A DNA stretch of 64,000 nucleotides, taken from contig JADANN010000302.1 in the NCBI GenBank assembly GCA_018806985.1, forward strand, positions 1,496,001 through 1,560,000. Direction: 5' to 3'. The translations under genes and the position numbers were made by a program. Source of the DNA: Angiostrongylus vasorum. Lineage: Eukaryota > Nematoda > Chromadorea > Rhabditida > Metastrongylidae. Shown piece after piece: positions 33,840 to 45,345 of this stretch. Under the pieces are notes generated by a model. That model was not told the origin of the DNA and ran no database searches. It worked only from the letters and a program-made list of their open reading frames with translations. Within the stretch, counting starts at the first letter, position 1, and each line of letters begins with the position of its first letter.

Positions 33840-35480
33840 CTTAATATTCTCGTTGAGCAAACGCGAGGTGTTATCTTATTCTTTATACAGGAAAAATCTG
33901 ACGCTTCAGCAGATTTCGCCTTCCTCAGAGCCTGGAAAGGTCAAGTTGACTGCAATCTACTCGGCCAAACACCTCCTTAACCAAACAGAGAAAATGCTTA
34001 ACCAAGATTTTAATCACATTGAACACAGAATAGCTTCATCGCATACTCACCGCTTTCTATGAGTCTTCCACTAAATATGTCATGAAGAGACCGATCGCAC
34101 CGAGTTTACATGGAAACGTAATGTCCCTCTCACTTCAGAACAGCAGTCTTAAATACTGACCAATATCAGGTGTGATAATGAGGCATTCCTCCCTGCGGTT
34201 CGTTTTCGGATTCCTGCAGTTAATCCAGAATCCCTCAAGAATTTGCGCGCTTGTTTTCGACTGCTGTGCGAGGATCCTCACTTCTTCTTCAAATCTTCCC
34301 CGTTATGTTTCTGTGTCCTATGCGTGCCTAATGCGATACTTGGTTTAACTTTTAAGTTTACCGACTAGGTGTTCTTCTATACGGACGAGAGTGGTCTACC
34401 CGTTTCACCAATGTATTCGTCTCCGCACGCTTTACAAGAGATCAGATAAATTGTACCCGAACTCATGCAATCACCGTCTCTGCGATTGGGGCAAATTATG
34501 CAATTTTGCGTTGTACATTGACGGTCACACAGGCGGTTTCGAACTAGTTGGCTTTTTAGAGTGCTCGGTGGTATTTCGATTATTCTAACCCAACTCTCTA
34601 GACCAGCCCTTCTTAAGCAGCGTGTTATAGCTGCACTTAGTTCGTTTGAGATGAAGGGTAGGATAAACGGGACCATTTTATCGCTAGAGTTATGGGGGGC
34701 TTGGGCTTTCCTCTACACTTGTCCCGAGGAGCTACAGTTTCGTAACCATTCGAAATCGCTATTTCCCGCTCCAGTTTCCGGGATTCTTCCTTCTGCTCTC
34801 TTCCTGTGCACACGCTGGTGGCTGTTCGAAACATGTTTTTTACAAGCGCCCTTTTCGTGTGAGAGGGGTGAGAGGAGAAGTAATGAACCAAGTTGTTTTC
34901 ACTACTTGCCTTTCGGTACCACTTCGTAACGTGGCCGTTTTCGGACAAGTTGATTTGGGCGTTCAGAAATGGAAGCCAGCTTCCTTTCGTTTTTTTCTCG
35001 GGTGAACTTGATATATTCTGACTGTTCGTTCAACAACTCAAAACATTTTTCCATTTCCTCTTGTGCTGAGCAAATGACAAAGCGATCATCTATATATCTA
35101 CAGTAGAGTAACGGCCGGAGATAGGTTGCTGGTGTTCCCATCTTAGTCATAAGTGCAATGGCGAGGTTTGGTGGCAGTCGCTGTTCAGTGGGAAGACTCA
35201 TAGAGAGCTGTGAGTGTGCGAGGAAGCTATTATGTGTTCAATGTGAATGAAATCTTGGCTTTGCATTTTTCTCCGTTTGGCTATGGAAGCGTTTGGCTTG
35301 GTAGATTGCAGTCAACTTGACCTTTCCAGGCTCTGAGAAAGGCGAAATCCGCCGAAACGTTAGGTTGTTCTTGAATAAAGATTAACGTAAAACCTCGCGT
35401 TTGCTCAACAAGAATACGAAGAATTACTTAATCAATGCCGAGGTTAATAGAAAGTCGGACGTGGGAGTTATTACGAGACG
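33840..35480 (-). mobile_element. Penelope-like element P8, most complete copy
   Basis: Flanked by the 12-bp direct repeat TGCTTTCGAACT at 33828-33839 and 35481-35492, which fixes both ends. Terminal inverted segments carry motifs at 33897-33932 (minus) and 35329-35364 (plus, CTGAGAAAGGCGAAATCCGC then CGAAACGTTAGG). The interior encodes RT palm to GIY-YIG on the minus strand. The N-terminal RT is missing, so the copy is truncated or internally deleted. Confidence 0.9.
34377..35201 (-). pseudogene. PLE reverse transcriptase C-terminus and GIY-YIG nuclease
   Basis: Three minus-strand frames in order. 35201-34902 holds the RT palm with catalytic YCRYIDDRFVICS and ECFELLNEQSEYIKFTRE. 34948-34637 holds the linker. 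34676-34377 holds ITRCLRRAGLESWVR, the cysteine cluster CTTQNCIICPNRRDGDC and IYLISCKACGDEYIGETGR. The overlaps show frameshifts between domains, and the nuclease breaks off just after GRPL. Both catalytic Asp residues of the RT are present. Confidence 0.85.
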
Positions 35481-35827
35481 TGCTTTCGAACTTTTTTTAT
35501 TTGTGTCGTGTGGGTTTTGTGCCCTCCGATGATGCTGATACGATTTTCATCATGTTTGAATCATACCACGTATGTTTCTATTGTCGAGTGATTTCTTTTA
35601 TTAGGCATATCTCCACCATTTCATCATTTTTAAAACCTTCATATTCCCTTTACGATAAAATACAAGAGATGACCGCCAAGAAATCCTTCCTTTGTGGTGT
35701 TCTTCCTCGATCATTACATAGAAGCAATGATAGTGACCGCTTAAGCCGTACGCTAGTTGTGCATATCAGGTACACAAAAAATGCTCTGAGTGACGAAAGC
35801 ATGTTATATGTATTCTTTCTTTGATGA

Positions 35828-36105
35828 ACTTACACGAGGTTGATAAATATATTTATTTTTGACTAACGTTTCGACGTCTTGGTCTTCATCAGAGCCGATG
35901 ATCCGAGTCGATGGTACACGCTTAGCGTGTTAGTTGTAGAAGCAATCATTCACTGTAGACCTTTCCAGGCTTTGAAGACAAAGAAATCTGCCGAAACATC
36001 GGCTTTTCTGAATGCAGAGTATAATAACAACCTCGTGTGCGGTTAACAAGAAAACAGCAAATTACTAATCAATGCCGACGTTAACAGAAAGTCGACCTTT
36101 GGAAT
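35828..36105. mobile_element. PLE-related foldback element P9
   Basis: Inverted motifs at 35861-35896 (minus) and 35968-36003 (plus, degenerate). Outer parts ACACGAGGTTG at the left and AACCTCGTGTGCGGTTAAC then AATCAATGCCGACGTTAACA at the right are PLE ends. No coding sequence. The left motif is the closest to a canonical hammerhead core in the window. Confidence 0.65.
35861..35896 (-). other. Hammerhead-ribozyme-like motif (best match)
   Basis: Minus strand reads GGCTCTGATGAAGACCAAGA then CGTCGAAACGTTAGTC. This gives the conserved CUGAUGA box, a stem II of GAC/GUC, the GAAA box, and a palindromic ACGU that could form a short or dimeric stem III. Relative to a canonical hammerhead there is one extra A between CUGAUGA and stem II, and stem I (GGCU with AGUC) is weak. 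Activity is not established. Confidence 0.45.
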
Positions 36106-36331
36106 TTACTGTAGAAATCAGAAGGAATAGGAAGAATACACCGTATTTCTTATCGGTGGTTTTTGTTGTCACGTAATCAATGCTGACCCATCATCACTGA
36201 CAATAGTATAGGATGCTCGACTGATAACAGTTCGCCCATCAGTTCTTCAATTGATCAACCAATGTCAAGCCATCACCCAATTTCTCTCTAGGGTACTACT
36301 CCCTTTTTTTTGGACGTACACATGTATGTTT

Positions 36332-36333
<2 letters not shown>

Positions 36334-36380
<47 letters not shown>

Positions 36381-36440
36381 TATGTACATATATATACATA
36401 TATATATACATATATATATATACACATATATATATATATA
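36334..36440. repeat. (TA)n microsatellite
   Basis: About 105 bases of TA dinucleotides with TACATA interruptions, similar in style to the array at 31362-31507. No gene is recognised between 36105 and 37020. The only other item is a degraded PLE motif on the minus strand at 36783-36819 (CTGACGAAGGCAAAATCC then GAACGTTAACC). Confidence 0.95.
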
Positions 36441-37025
36441 CATGTGGATATATATCCACAAATATATGTTTGCGTATATTCACAATTTTCTTCGCTCAGG
36501 AGAGGTCACAATGAGTACATCGTTTCCGTCAGTTCATCGTTATATTTCCTAGGTAATTGAGAAGTAAATTGTGTCTTCGTCTGTGAGAAATAAACTCTCC
36601 CACCTAGTTCATCAAATATTTGACATGCAGAGATATTTATACACTATTACATGTAACTAATGAGCAACACATTTCGTTTAATTCTCAGTATCGGCACTTT
36701 GTTAATCTCGGCATTAATCAGCAATCCTATGTTTCCTTTATAAGCAGAAATGAGTTTGTGAAAACAGCGTTTGTTCGGCAATGGTTAACGTTCCAAAGGA
36801 TTTTGCCTTCGTCAGAATCTGGAAGGTCAAATTAGTATGCAGTCTACTCGGGAATGCTTGAATATCCCCATTAGAAGAAACTTGAAACATATATTTCAGT
36901 CGCATAGGAAATAGCTTCTTTAAACATTCATCGTTCTCTAAAGGTATTCCAGTTATTGGTGCAGACCAACCAATTGGGTAGGTATTTCACTTCTCTCACG
37001 TTAATAAGATCGGTATGATACATTG

Positions 37026-37302
37026 TGAGGGCGTGTGTAGCGCTGTGGTCGGAGGTGCCCTGCAATACACATGGGATCAATCCCCACGCCCCAGACCCAC
37101 CAAGCCCGTTCATCACTCCAGGGTCGGCGAATTGGTACCAGACTTGTCTGGGAGAATAGCAGCACTGGCTCGATACATAGGTGGGCCACCGGAAGTCATT
37201 GTAAAGGCCAAATATGCATTCGATCGCCACCAGCGACACTTCGTAAAGTCGAATGCATGGCGCATCCGTCAAGGATCAATCAGCGTTGAAAGCTTTATCC
37301 TT
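37026..37302 (+). repeat. SINE-A, copy 8
   Basis: Good copy: A box TAGCGCTGTGG, B box GGGATCAATCCCC, body GGTACCAGACTTGTCTGGGA, tail GATCAATCAGCGTTGAAAGC. Confidence 0.9.
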
Positions 37303-37534
37303 TTCATTTATGAGATAATGTTCAAGATCACGCATGATAACGAGGCATTAGTTCCTCCTGCGGTTTATCTTTGGACTTCTGGAATTTATTCAGAATGTCT
37401 CGAAGGTTTTATGCGCTTGAATTTTAGATTTCAAAATTTTCCGCGTTATGTGCCTATCCCTGCACGCACCTAGTGGAGTATTTTGTATAAGTTTATGCTA
37501 ACCGTCTAGGTGTTCCTTTGTGCGGACACAGACA

Positions 37535-38075
37535 GCGCTACTCATTTTAACAGCCACTCTGAAGTTCCGAGTTTTACTCATATCTCAGCATTGTCGTGAT
37601 TGTATTTCACGTCGTACCCTCCCATGGTAAAAGAAGTAGAATAAGTAGTAAACAAAAATGCTGAAACAACAGGTCGTGGAGGTTTTTGAGTCTTCCATAT
37701 ATTGTTGGAGAACAACCGCGCGAAGCTTATATGTGTGAAGAGTGTGCTTTCCTCGGATTAAAAGATCAGTCTGAAGTGTTGTGCTAGTGCATTATGCAGA
37801 AAGCGATATGGTACTGCGGGGGGTAATCCTAACAGTAGAGATGATGACTGCATAAGTTCGAGTTCTGTGTAGCTGAGCTCTTGTAAAACGTGCGGGCATA
37901 AATATAGCATATAGTTTTTGAAACATAGCTGAGAGAAAGGTAAAGCAAAGGCCTCGTTTGGTGTCGCATATAGCACGTGAGTACGGGTAACGATAGTCGC
38001 TGGATCTAAGCTCCCGATGTTCTGAGTTTTGCTTATATCTCAGCATCCTTGTGGTTTGCTGTTTTTTTTCTTTAG
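37535..38075 (+). repeat. Two SINE-B fragments in tandem order
   Basis: 37535-37665 keeps the 3' part (GAGTTTTACTCATATCTCAG, then TACCCTCCCATGG). 37925-38075 keeps a leader-to-3' stretch (AGCTGAGAGAAAGGTAAAGC and TTTTGCTTATATCTCAGCA). Both are strongly diverged and in the same orientation. Confidence 0.6.
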
Positions 38076-38119
38076 AAAACATGGCATCCTTGAATAAACC
38101 GTCTACCACAGGGAAAAGT

Positions 38120-38375
38120 GTAGAGCGCTCAGCGTTCATCAATCCCTAAGGGATACGCCATGCATTTAACTTCGTCGAGGATCATTAGAGGTGATTGGAT
38201 GCATATCTGTTGGGTAGCCTAACATATTTTAAGTCAGTATTGCTATCTTCTAGCTAAGCATGGCACAAATTTTCCCACACTGGAGCGGCGAAAGGCTTGG
38301 TGAACCCGGGGCATGGGTTGAACCAATGACCACGTGTATATCGCAGGGTACTAATAACCACTGCACTTCAGGTCC
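38120..38375 (-). repeat. SINE-A, copy 9
   Basis: Minus-strand, diverged copy; tail complement CAGCGTTCATCAATCCCTAA, B-box complement GGTTGAACCAATGAC. Followed at about 38445-38530 by a very degraded PLE terminus. Confidence 0.7.
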
Positions 38376-38724
38376 GCTTAGCTGTTTGCCATGTGATTGA
38401 AATCCATTCTCTTAGTTCTTTTTTCGTTCAGATTATGAATAGGACTTGGCTGAGTAAATCAAGTATTGATTTCACCTTCCAGGCTCAGAATGCGAAATCC
38501 GAGAAAATGCTGTCAAATAAATGTAGATTTCACCTATTTTAACTGGAATGTAGTTCTAAGTATTTCCTTTTCCTCTTAATTCCTGTTAAATCATTGGGCA
38601 CTTTTTTCTTGCGGTAGTTAACATAGTTTTGACTACATTGGAGCATGACTTTCATCGTTATCATGTGCGTCACATTTCTTTCTCTAATTGACTACTAGTC
38701 TTACTGGATAGTAAAGTTGACAGA

Positions 38725-39002
38725 ACAAGGTTCTTTGTAAATGCGTCGTTTTCTTTCTCAGCCATCGCGAGGTTGTTATACAGCATGCGTCAACCATATG
38801 GGACGTTAACCAGCGGTTCTTCCCCAAAGGAAGCCACGTAAAAACGGCTCTGAAGAAGGCGATACTCCCAAAACGTCAGCCACCGTTGTGTTGTATGTGT
38901 GTTTTTGTATGGAAGTGAACATATGCTGTTTAACAACTTCGCGATTGCTGAAAAAGGAAACGACGCATTTCAAATTCAATGCCGAGATTAGTAGAAAGTG
39001 AA
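38725..39002. mobile_element. Minimal PLE P11 (second subfamily), just upstream of maoc-1
   Basis: Left end AATGCGTCGTTTTC with CGCGAGGTTGTTATACAGCA; right motif at 38846-38880 (CTGAAGAAGGCGATACTCCC then AAAACGTCAGC); right end GCGATTGCTGAAAAAGGAAA then ATGCCGAGATTAGTAGAAAG. No coding interior. It ends about 90 bases before the maoc-1 start codon and may alter its promoter. Confidence 0.7.
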
Positions 39003-39093
39003 TTCAAGTTTATCACAGATTACGTAACTTTTTCTTTCAGCAGTTTCTAATCATTACTTTCGGTTTTCACCACCTTCATTCGTTCGCCCAAAA

Positions 39094-42000
39094 ATGGAAC
39101 CAACCATAGCGAAAGCTCACATTCCTCCTCCGGACTTCTTTCAGTACACCACAAAAGATGTGATCATTTATGCATTAGGTGGTAAGAAATTGGAAAGGAA
39201 GAATTTGTTTTTGATTGGTTTTCTTCTTATTTACTCAGTCAATAATAATCAGATTAATAACCTTCATGTAGTACAACTTTAGTTTAACTTTTTTCAATGG
39301 TATTTAGTTGGTGCTAAAGCGAGAGCCGACCTCCGTTACGTGTATGAGATGTCAGAAAATTTTCTACCATTGCCGACTTTTATAGTCGTTCCTGGTCTTA
39401 GAGCTATTGGTGCTGTGGATTGGCCAGGTATAGTCACTTACAGAAAGCTATCAACAAAACTTGTTAGGATTCAGTTGTCTTTTCAAATATTTGGGTTATA
39501 GCACGTTGACATTGTGAAATTTCGCCATTTTTCCCATTCCTTTTCAAAGGTGTTTGCACGTTTTCTGTTCTCTAACATACTGTGATAATTCTATTTGCAT
39601 TTGCTTACTGCTTCGCTTTCAATAGTACTTGGGATTTTTTTATTTTCTGATTAAAATAGGGCACAATAAACAACCCTACCAACGGTTTGCCGCTCATCGT
39701 GGCTGGGAGGTGTTGTTGGGTGTCGGACTGCGATGTACAGCGGGGGGGGATTCGTACCCCCCGGCAGGGTCTCCCAAGCTGAGAAGGAGTACGGCGTTTC
39801 CATCAGGAAGCCTAGCTAAGAGTAAACCATACCAGGATCAACCCACCGTCCTGGTATCAAAGTCGCATGGTGGCAAATCTCTCTCTGATCCACAAAGCTA
39901 CGACTGCCTGTGGTGGTGAAGACCTAGGGCAGACTTTGGCCAGGCTGTCCTCAGGATTCCAGGGAACCACAATGGCTTAACCAGCAAATCTCCGAAAAAA
40001 TGGAGATTATGCTGGAGCCCACACAACCAGTGAGGATGGGTTATACAAGTATGAAGTATCAAGTACAATAAACAACTGTACTATAAATGTTTGAAATTTT
40101 TGTTAAGCAAGTTGTCACTCAGGAATCCAGTTCGATTACACGAGACTTCTTCACGGTGAACAGTACATCGAAATCTACGAGGAATTACCGTCGGAAGCGA
40201 AGCTACGCTCTGAGACGCGCGTCGTCGACATCCTCGACAAAGGATCAGGAGCGCTTATGTTATTCGAGGGTGAGGTCATTTCAGTTCTGTGAAACACTTT
40301 TTCTTTGACTCATGTTAAAGATATGGTATTTAGTAACTAAAACAAGCAAGTAGTGAGCATAAAAAACGGACGTCGAGCTTGGTGCCGCTTAGTGATGCGC
40401 AATAAATTCGACTTCATCGAGATCGTAGAGATAAATAAGTGCATGCCTTGTTTTGCGATGGTCTGCTGATGTATCAAGCCCAGACTTTTATCCTATCAAA
40501 CATGTTTCGTACCAGTTTGCCAACCTGGATGGATGGAAAGCTTGATGAACCCGGTTGCTGGATCGAAGCGAAGACCACGTATGCATTCTAGAACACCTTT
40601 ATAACCACTGCCCTGCATGCGCTGCACTAGTGCACATTCTTGTGGAAAAATCGCTCAAATTGTCTTCTCTGATCAACGATGACTGCCTGGTTTGGTAAAA
40701 GGTTCGCTACAATCATCCCCCTCGTTCGCTAAGGATTGTTAAACAATGAAAATTCTGTGTCTCATTAACTTATTTCGTGAAAAACTATCATGCAACAGCA
40801 GAAGAAGTTCTTTTTTCAAATCTACATGGTTCTCCGTAGGATCGACAAGTCACGAAATGACATTTGGACTTAGTCGTTGTAATATTACTTGTAATGCATG
40901 ATGTCTACTTATTAGCCTTCAGATTTCCACTCATTACCAGCCTTTCTATCATTCTGATGATAGGCAATGTCACTAGCTCCTTTCTCGTTTTCAACAAATA
41001 CAATGGCAAATATCCCATAAACTTCTAGAAAGAAGTGCGCCACCCATAGCTCAATATGTGAAAGTTTTGTCGTTTCGACCACAGAGGGAACGGGTCGTTC
41101 GCAGTTTTTTGCACCTTTTTATTGTTTTTTTTTCTTTCAGTTACAACATATGACGAAACAACTGGCAGAAAATTGGCTCTGCAACAAGTGTGCACATTCC
41201 AAGTTGGATCGGGAAAATTTGGCGGTCCTCGTAGTAGTGTTCACGAGAAACCCGGCGCTGAAGTACCTCCACGAGTTCCAGATGCTGTATTCGAAGAGAA
41301 AACCTCTACTGATCAGGTATAACGACTTCTGAACTACTATAGAAGGAGCAGCCAAGTAGCAGCCAGTGTTGTAGGGGTTAGTCACTTTACTTTTCAAATC
41401 ATGGGAATGCATTTTAAGGCAGCAATCTACAGAATCGGTTCCGGTGACCTCAATCCACTGCATATCGATCCAGCATTCGCTAAGGTGATATGATATGCGA
41501 TAAAAATTATATAGAACTGAAACGATCAACTGTATGATCATTGTTGTTTCAATGCCAATAATTCGCTGGCTTTCAGCGAAATCATGGAATTCTTACAATT
41601 GATTTCAAAAATGCAGCATTGGTTTTTTTTAAAAGATGTCCGGTCTCGAGAAACCTATTCTACACGGTCTCTGCTCTATGGCGTTCTCTATCAGGCACGT
41701 GATAAGTGGATGGGCTGAGAATGACGCTAGCAGAATAAAGGCTCTCAAGGTCGGTTCATAATCCAGCTTTAAATCAACCAATATTGATTTTAAAGAAGGA
41801 ATAGTGCATGTTCTCAAACTCTGTGTTGTATTCGGAACTATCTTGCAGCAAAGAAGACTGAAGTATTGCACTTGTTTTAAACTCATGTTAAATCTTCTAT
41901 ATTCTTAGTCATCCTATCCTAGGTACGATTTTCATCGCATGTAATTCCTGGTGACACTCTGAGAACAGAAACATGGAAAGAAGGCAATCGAATCATCTTC

Positions 42001-44517
42001 CAAACAAAGGTAAGAAATGTAATGAAACTATAAATTGAAGCGATAAAACACTTAACAGAACATCAGTGGCAAATAATTCAGTGAAGATCTTTTTTTGCTC
42101 ATGTTGCTTCGATTGGCGCGTGTAACACAGTGGTCAGAGGCATCCTGCCATACACATCGGATCGATCTCAGCGCCCTAGGCTCACAAAGCCTTGTATCCT
42201 TCTGGGGTGGCAAAATGGTACCAGAATTGTTTAGAAGGACAGCAGCAACGGCTCGGGATACATCGGTAGGCCACCACGAGTCATTGTAAAGGACATAAAT
42301 GCGCTCAATAAACTCTAACTTAGTTGTATGCATGGCGTATGACGCATCCCTCAAGAACTTGTCAACGCCGACAGCTTTTAGGGCTTTTCTATGTTGCTTG
42401 GCTGTTTGCAGCACTATTTACCTTTGTATGATTTCGTTTTGCAGAAAATTGAGCAAGTCACTTATACAGGTACTGAATAGCTTTAGTGCAGATTCAGTTG
42501 GGAATTTTCCGTGTGTTGTCACTGTAGGCTCCGCTGAGAATGATTTAAGGGTATCTTCTACTATTCATTGTGCTCAGACCATTTTTGCTACGTGAACCTT
42601 CAGTTTCGAAATCATGAACTGTCACTAGACGATATGAATGCATTCAGTGAACAGCCCACATTCTCATAGCTTCATAGCCTGCTAGCTTTAACACATTTAA
42701 GACGAAATGCGCCGATTCAAATGCCATTTGAAAATTGGGTTCCGTCGCGAATGAGACACTGCGGTCCTGCGATAATAAAACGTATTCACCGAATGGCTCT
42801 CCAGTCAGTGAATTCCTCAGGCAAGGATTAGCATGACTGATAAAGACAATACCATTTATCCATCAATGGACTCCCCTCGAATTTACCTCATTCATCCACC
42901 GGTATCCCACTACTGTTATTACTACTACTACTTTTATTACTACTACTACATCGACGTTACTGTTTCCCATCTCTGCGAAGATGTTCATGAATATGAATTC
43001 ATTATTAAGCACTAGTGAAAGGCATATATATAGGTTTATCAAAAGAATATTTGTCATCAGACAAATGTGGGAATAATGAAATATTTGGGCATTTATGGGA
43101 AAGGGTGCGTGTAGCGCAGTGGTAAGAGGCGCCACTGTGACACACACGTGGAGTCGTACCCATGGCCCACCAAGCCTTCCATCCCTCCGGGGTGGGCAAA
43201 TTGGTACAAGACTGGTCTGGGAGGATAGCAGCACTGGCTGGATACATCGCTAGGCCACCGCGAGTCATTGTAAAGGCCAGATATGCATTCAGTCACCTCT
43301 AACGATACTTAATGAAGTTGAATGCATGACGCATCCCTCAGGGATTGATCAACACTAAGAGCTTTATCCTTTATTGTGGTAAAGGGTTTGTAAAAGTCAG
43401 AATCAGTGTTGAAATGTACTCAAACAAAATTAATTATAAAAATAACTGGAAAAACATGGCGAAGTGACTCACTGAAGCCTATTGACACCTCAGTTGAGGA
43501 GAATGATAGAACAAATTCACTGTTTGCCAGCGATTTCTCAAGATACTGAAGTTTGGATTCTTAAGACCTCAAACCTTAGTTATCCTATTCTTTTGCATCA
43601 CATTAAGACAAAATGGATGCCCCGACATCACTTGTCGTGTAGCTACTAATAATTTTTCCATCCATTTTATTGCACGCCATATAAAGAGGTATTCAGGTTG
43701 GTGCGTAGTCGGTCCCGGTTTCAGTGTCTGTCATATTCTCGCGGATGATGGTCTAGAAGTTTTACCTAAAATCTTGAGATAACCATACAAGGATGTCCTG
43801 TCTTATCCAGAGACAGTCGTCGGTATTTTCGGTTCTTATGGATCGGAAAAAGATTTGTTCCATTGCGACAAGGAAGACTCCTCTAGGAGCGCACTGACTA
43901 CTGCGGTTGATCGACCGAATGGGCGATGTAATGGCTCAAATAACAATTTCATGTTAATGATGTAAAGTTCGACTCATTATTGTACCAGATTTTCATCATT
44001 CCCTCGAACCTATAATTGGTCCTGGACAGGTTTTTGTCTGTCAAACGTTGATATCAGCACAATTATTCAAAATGAATAGAAATAGACTGATCGCTTATTC
44101 AAGCCCTATGAAGTCAACTTCATGATGTGTCATTTAAGTCATTGAATACATATTTGAACTATACAATGATTTATGGAGGCCCGCCGATCTTCTAAGCTAG
44201 TGTATTTACCATTCTGGACAAATCTGGGCGAAATCTGCTAACGCTGGGAGGGATCAGAGATTTGCTTGGCACGTGGCACGGGATCGAAACAACAAACAGC
44301 TGTGTATTGGAGTACAGATCTAGTCGCTCCACTACACACTATTCAGTTATCAATTATTGTTCGTCCATTACCAGTTTCTTCGTTCGTAAATTAATTTGAG
44401 TGTAGAAAGTTTCAGGTCAAAGAAACTGGCAAAGTCGTGATCGCAAACGCTTGGATGGAACTAAGCGAAGTGACCAGTCATGCTACAGTGAGCAAAGATC
44501 TCCAAGCAAAACTGTAA
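39094..44517 (+). CDS. maoc-1: Peroxisomal enoyl-CoA hydratase 2 (MaoC-like), eight exons, complete
   Basis: Exons 39094-39181, 39308-39427, 40123-40269, 41141-41316, 41419-41484, 41636-41749, 41923-42009 and 44416-44517 (TAA 44515-44517) join without a frameshift to 299 residues. It is the double-hotdog hydratase that adds water to trans-2-enoyl-CoA to give (R)-3-hydroxyacyl-CoA in peroxisomal beta-oxidation, like the hydratase part of HSD17B4. The N-terminal hotdog has [18 protein letters not shown] and [19 protein letters not shown]. The C-terminal hotdog has the catalytic motif [19 protein letters not shown], where Asp and His are the active residues, then [12 protein letters not shown] and [19 protein letters not shown]. 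The protein ends DLQAKL, close to a PTS1-type tail (compare SKL/AKL): AKL. Introns 2, 3, 7 hold SINE-C, SINE-A copies. The gene looks functional. Confidence 0.95.
39675..40064 (+). mobile_element. SINE-C, copy 3, in intron 2 of maoc-1
   Basis: Bounded by the perfect 12-bp repeat ACAATAAACAAC at 39663-39674 and 40065-40076. Starts CCTACCAACGGTTTGCCGC and ends in a short-period tail ACAAGTATGAAGTATCAAGT. Contains GGATTCGTACCC, a B-box-like string. Same orientation as the gene. Confidence 0.9.
40372..40628 (-). repeat. SINE-A, copy 10, in a maoc-1 intron
   Basis: Minus-strand, heavily mutated copy in intron 3. B-box complement GGATCGAAGCGAAGACC; head complement CACTGCCCTGCATGCGCTGC. Confidence 0.65.
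42113..42392 (+). repeat. SINE-A, copy 11, in maoc-1 intron 7
   Basis: A box TAACACAGTGG, B box CGGATCGATCTC, body GGTACCAGAATTGTTTAGAA, tail CTTGTCAACGCCGACAGC. Confidence 0.8.
42905..42955. repeat. TAC/TAT-rich trinucleotide repeat
   Basis: About 45 bases of imperfect TTACTACTA units in maoc-1 intron 7. Confidence 0.8.
43105..43376 (+). repeat. SINE-A, copy 12, in maoc-1 intron 7
   Basis: Among the best copies: A box TAGCGCAGTGG, B-box remnant GGAGTCGTACCC, body GGTACAAGACTGGTCTGGGA, GCCAGATATGCATTCAGTCA, tail GATTGATCAACACTAAGAGC. Confidence 0.9.
44085..44340 (-). repeat. SINE-A, copy 13, in maoc-1 intron 7
   Basis: Minus-strand, old copy; B-box complement GGGATCGAAACAACA, body complement TCTGGACAAATCTGGGCGAA. 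Confidence 0.65.
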
Positions 44518-45164
44518 TAAGGAATTCTTTCGACCATACATATACTGCATCGCGTAAACTAGTAACATGCTCCAAACGATATTTATTCCATTTCCGAGAG
44601 ATCACAAAACGCAAGATTGAACTAAACATTGTTCGTGGAAAGGTTGGCATTGATTCTCAGCGATCCCTAAAATTTGTTATCTGTTAGTGCGATGTGAATC
44701 TATGACAGATTAAGAAGGCTACGATTTCCTTCGTTCTTGTTTTTCGCATAAACTCTAGCACTCTCTAATCAACGTGGTAACGCTCTAGTCCGGTTATCTC
44801 AGAATTCGAGGAAGAATCAAAACCACCACCATTCAACGAGATTCATTGTGAAAGCAAAATCTAAAAGCTCGAAAATGCAGTGTTGGGATCCGCATGGCAG
44901 ATGTGAATGAAGGATCGTATAAAAAAAGAAAACTCAAGCAGGAACACAAACATTGGTGCTTCAAACCACTAAACTATTTCAAGAATTCTCTTCAGAAAAT
45001 TTTTGTCCGTGTGCGATGTGTCTTGGTGTTGACAATAAATGCGTAGACTCATGCTAGGGCTCAAAATCGACATTCTCTCCATCTCATTGTTCTGTTATAC
45101 AGTGAGCATTCTGTTTTCCTTATTGACTTTTATTGAATGACCCGAAATCACTCATTTTGCGGTT
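44518..45164. other. 3' flank of maoc-1; nothing recognised
   Basis: Presumed 3' UTR and intergenic sequence. No gene, tRNA or clear repeat seen. Confidence 0.4.
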
Positions 45165-45345
45165 CCTACCACTTCTTCCATTCCATTCGTTTCCTCGCAG
45201 GATGACCTAGCAAAGTTTGGATTTGCGCGCGGGTTCAGCTGATACGTGAGGATTTTGGTTTTCTTCGTGAATTTAGTCGAATTATGGTTAAGCTGCTTCT
45301 TCCTGGGACCTAAGAATAGCCGTGCTACGGCGTTCCCAGATATTA
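45165..45345 (-). repeat. SINE-D, copy 2
   Basis: The minus strand matches the 3' part of 51895-52225: CACGAAGAAAACCAAAATCC then GAACCCGCGCGCAAATCCAA. The head is missing or unrecognisable. Confidence 0.5.
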
